DNA from: CAYVOX01 sp964453035
Lineage (GTDB): Bacteria; Chloroflexota; Anaerolineae; Anaerolineales; Anaerolineaceae
Assembly: GCA_964453035.1 (NCBI GenBank)
Contig: CAYVOX010000170.1
Span: 1-5,977, forward strand
DNA length: 5,977 bases
Reading direction: 5' to 3'
The notes beneath the pieces were generated by a model. It searched no databases. It was not told the origin of the DNA and saw nothing but the letters and a program-made list of their open reading frames with translations. Shown piece by piece: positions 5,389-5,977 of this stretch. A program made the position numbers and the translations under genes. Position 1 is the stretch's first letter. Every line of letters begins with the position of its first letter.

Positions 5389-5977
5389 ATGCCGCGCGAT
5401 GTGTTTATCTCCTATTCAACCAAAGATAAGAAGCTGGTCGAGCAGATTTGCCGGGCGCTGGAAGGCGCTGGCATCACCTGCTGGATGGCGCACCGCGATA
5501 TCCCCAAGACCAGGGTATGGGCGGAGGAGATCCCCACTGCCATTGAGCAGTGCAGCCTGTTCCTGCTGATTTTTACGGCAAACGCCAACGGATCGAAGTT
5601 TGTTTTCAAAGAGGTGACCTACGCGGATGACAGTGATAAGCCCATCTTGAACTTCCGCGTGGAGGAATTCCCCCCGGCCAAAAAATTCAAGCTCTACCTG
5701 AGCACCGTCCAGGCGCTGGATGCCACCACTCCGCCGATTGAATCACACCTGCCCGAATTAATCGAGACCGTTCGCGGCCTGCTGCCGGAAGCGACCGCAG
5801 CCCCGTCCCTGCCCCCACCTGCCAAACCGACCCCACAGGTTGAGGGGGCGCCCCCGCAAAAACCCACCCCACGCGTGGAAGTGGTGAGCCCGCCCAAACC
5901 CACCGCGCAGCCGAAAACGCGGGTGCGCGAGAAGGACGGGATGGTGGAGGTGTACATCAGCGCGGGGGAGTTTTGGA
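5389..5977 (+). CDS. TIR-domain protein, probable fusion to an FGE-sulfatase-like domain (3' truncated)
   Basis: 196 codons are visible before the edge. Residues 3-130 form a bacterial TIR domain: DVFISYSTKDK (box 1, 4-14), GITCWMAHRDIP (28-39; BB-loop region), WAEEIPTAIEQCSLFLLIFT (44-63) and SKFVFKEV (69-76). Glu75 sits where the catalytic Glu of NAD-cleaving TIR domains falls. KPILNFRVEEFP, YLSTVQALDA and LPELIETVRGLL match the TIR_2-type C-terminal part. Residues about 135-180 are a proline-rich linker with 12-residue repeats. The last residues, DGMVEVYISAGEFW, match the opening 'MV.VPAGEFxMG' of FGE-sulfatase/SUMF1-like domains; this second domain is inferred from those residues only. 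The likely role is NAD-linked signalling or defence with a C-terminal sensor-like domain. ATG 5389 is preferred (GGGGA at 5380-5384, domain begins at once); an in-frame ATG at 5368 would add 7 residues. No signal peptide is seen. Confidence 0.85.
   Translation, partial: MPRDVFISYSTKDKKLVEQICRALEGAGITCWMAHRDIPKTRVWAEEIPTAIEQCSLFLLIFTANANGSKFVFKEVTYADDSDKPILNFRVEEFPPAKKFKLYLSTVQALDATTPPIESHLPELIETVRGLLPEATAAPSLPPPAKPTPQVEGAPPQKPTPRVEVVSPPKPTAQPKTRVREKDGMVEVYISAGEFW
5824..5931 (+). repeat. In-frame 36-bp repeats coding a proline-rich linker
   Basis: Three successive 12-residue units in the TIR protein begin KPTPQVEG, KPTPRVEV and KPTAQPKT at residues 146, 158 and 170. At DNA level the unit starts (AAACCGACCCCAC, AAACCCACCCCAC, AAACCCACCGCGC) are alike, pointing to tandem duplication. 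The third unit has diverged. The stretch probably serves as a flexible spacer between the TIR domain and the next domain. Confidence 0.6.

Overview
The window reads as a fragment of a GC-rich bacterial chromosome. The most likely source is an Anaerolineae-type member of Chloroflexota. This rests on the helix-hairpin-helix/DUF4332-type protein, the style of the ABC-F protein and of the TIR protein with a probable formylglycine-generating-enzyme-like C-terminus, and the high GC with GC-ending codons. No marker gene is present, so the assignment is an inference.

Layout, left to right. Positions 3-257 hold the 3' end of an unrecognised plus-strand gene. It is followed after 3 nt by a 232-aa DUF4332-like protein (261-959), probably co-transcribed. 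An 85-nt AT-rich gap (960-1044) carries a near-perfect 11-bp inverted repeat. It precedes a two-gene ABC-2 exporter operon, with the ATPase at 1045-1962 and the permease at 1959-2774 joined by an ATGA overlap. Convergent to this is a distinctly AT-richer small gene of unknown function (3298-2906, minus). Behind its start lie a 12-bp tandem repeat and a palindromic dispersed-type repeat (about 3395-3495). Next, on the minus strand, is a 546-aa ABC-F ATPase (5151-3511) of the ribosome-associated type. Divergent from it, a TIR-domain protein starts at 5389 and runs off the window. Its last visible residues look like the start of an FGE-sulfatase (SUMF1-like) domain after a proline-rich repeat linker.

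The most interesting region is the divergent interval 5152-5388. Reading toward the ABC-F gene it contains a candidate extended -10 promoter, a six-codon ORF (MHTSNL) with a Shine-Dalgarno sequence, then a strong GC hairpin followed by TTTTGTTGT, and then the ABC-F ribosome binding site and start. This is the layout of a leader-peptide/attenuator switch, known for antibiotic-responsive ABC-F genes such as vmlR, vgaL (lmo0919) and msrD. In addition, the leader start region can base-pair with the ABC-F start region. The promoter for the TIR gene, with a consensus TATAAT, is back to back with that of the ABC-F gene, and the two -35 regions overlap.

The genes do not form one obvious pathway. A drug-type exporter and an ABC-F protein both fit defence against small molecules or translation stress. 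The TIR-FGE-like protein fits the signalling/conflict proteins that are abundant in filamentous Chloroflexota.
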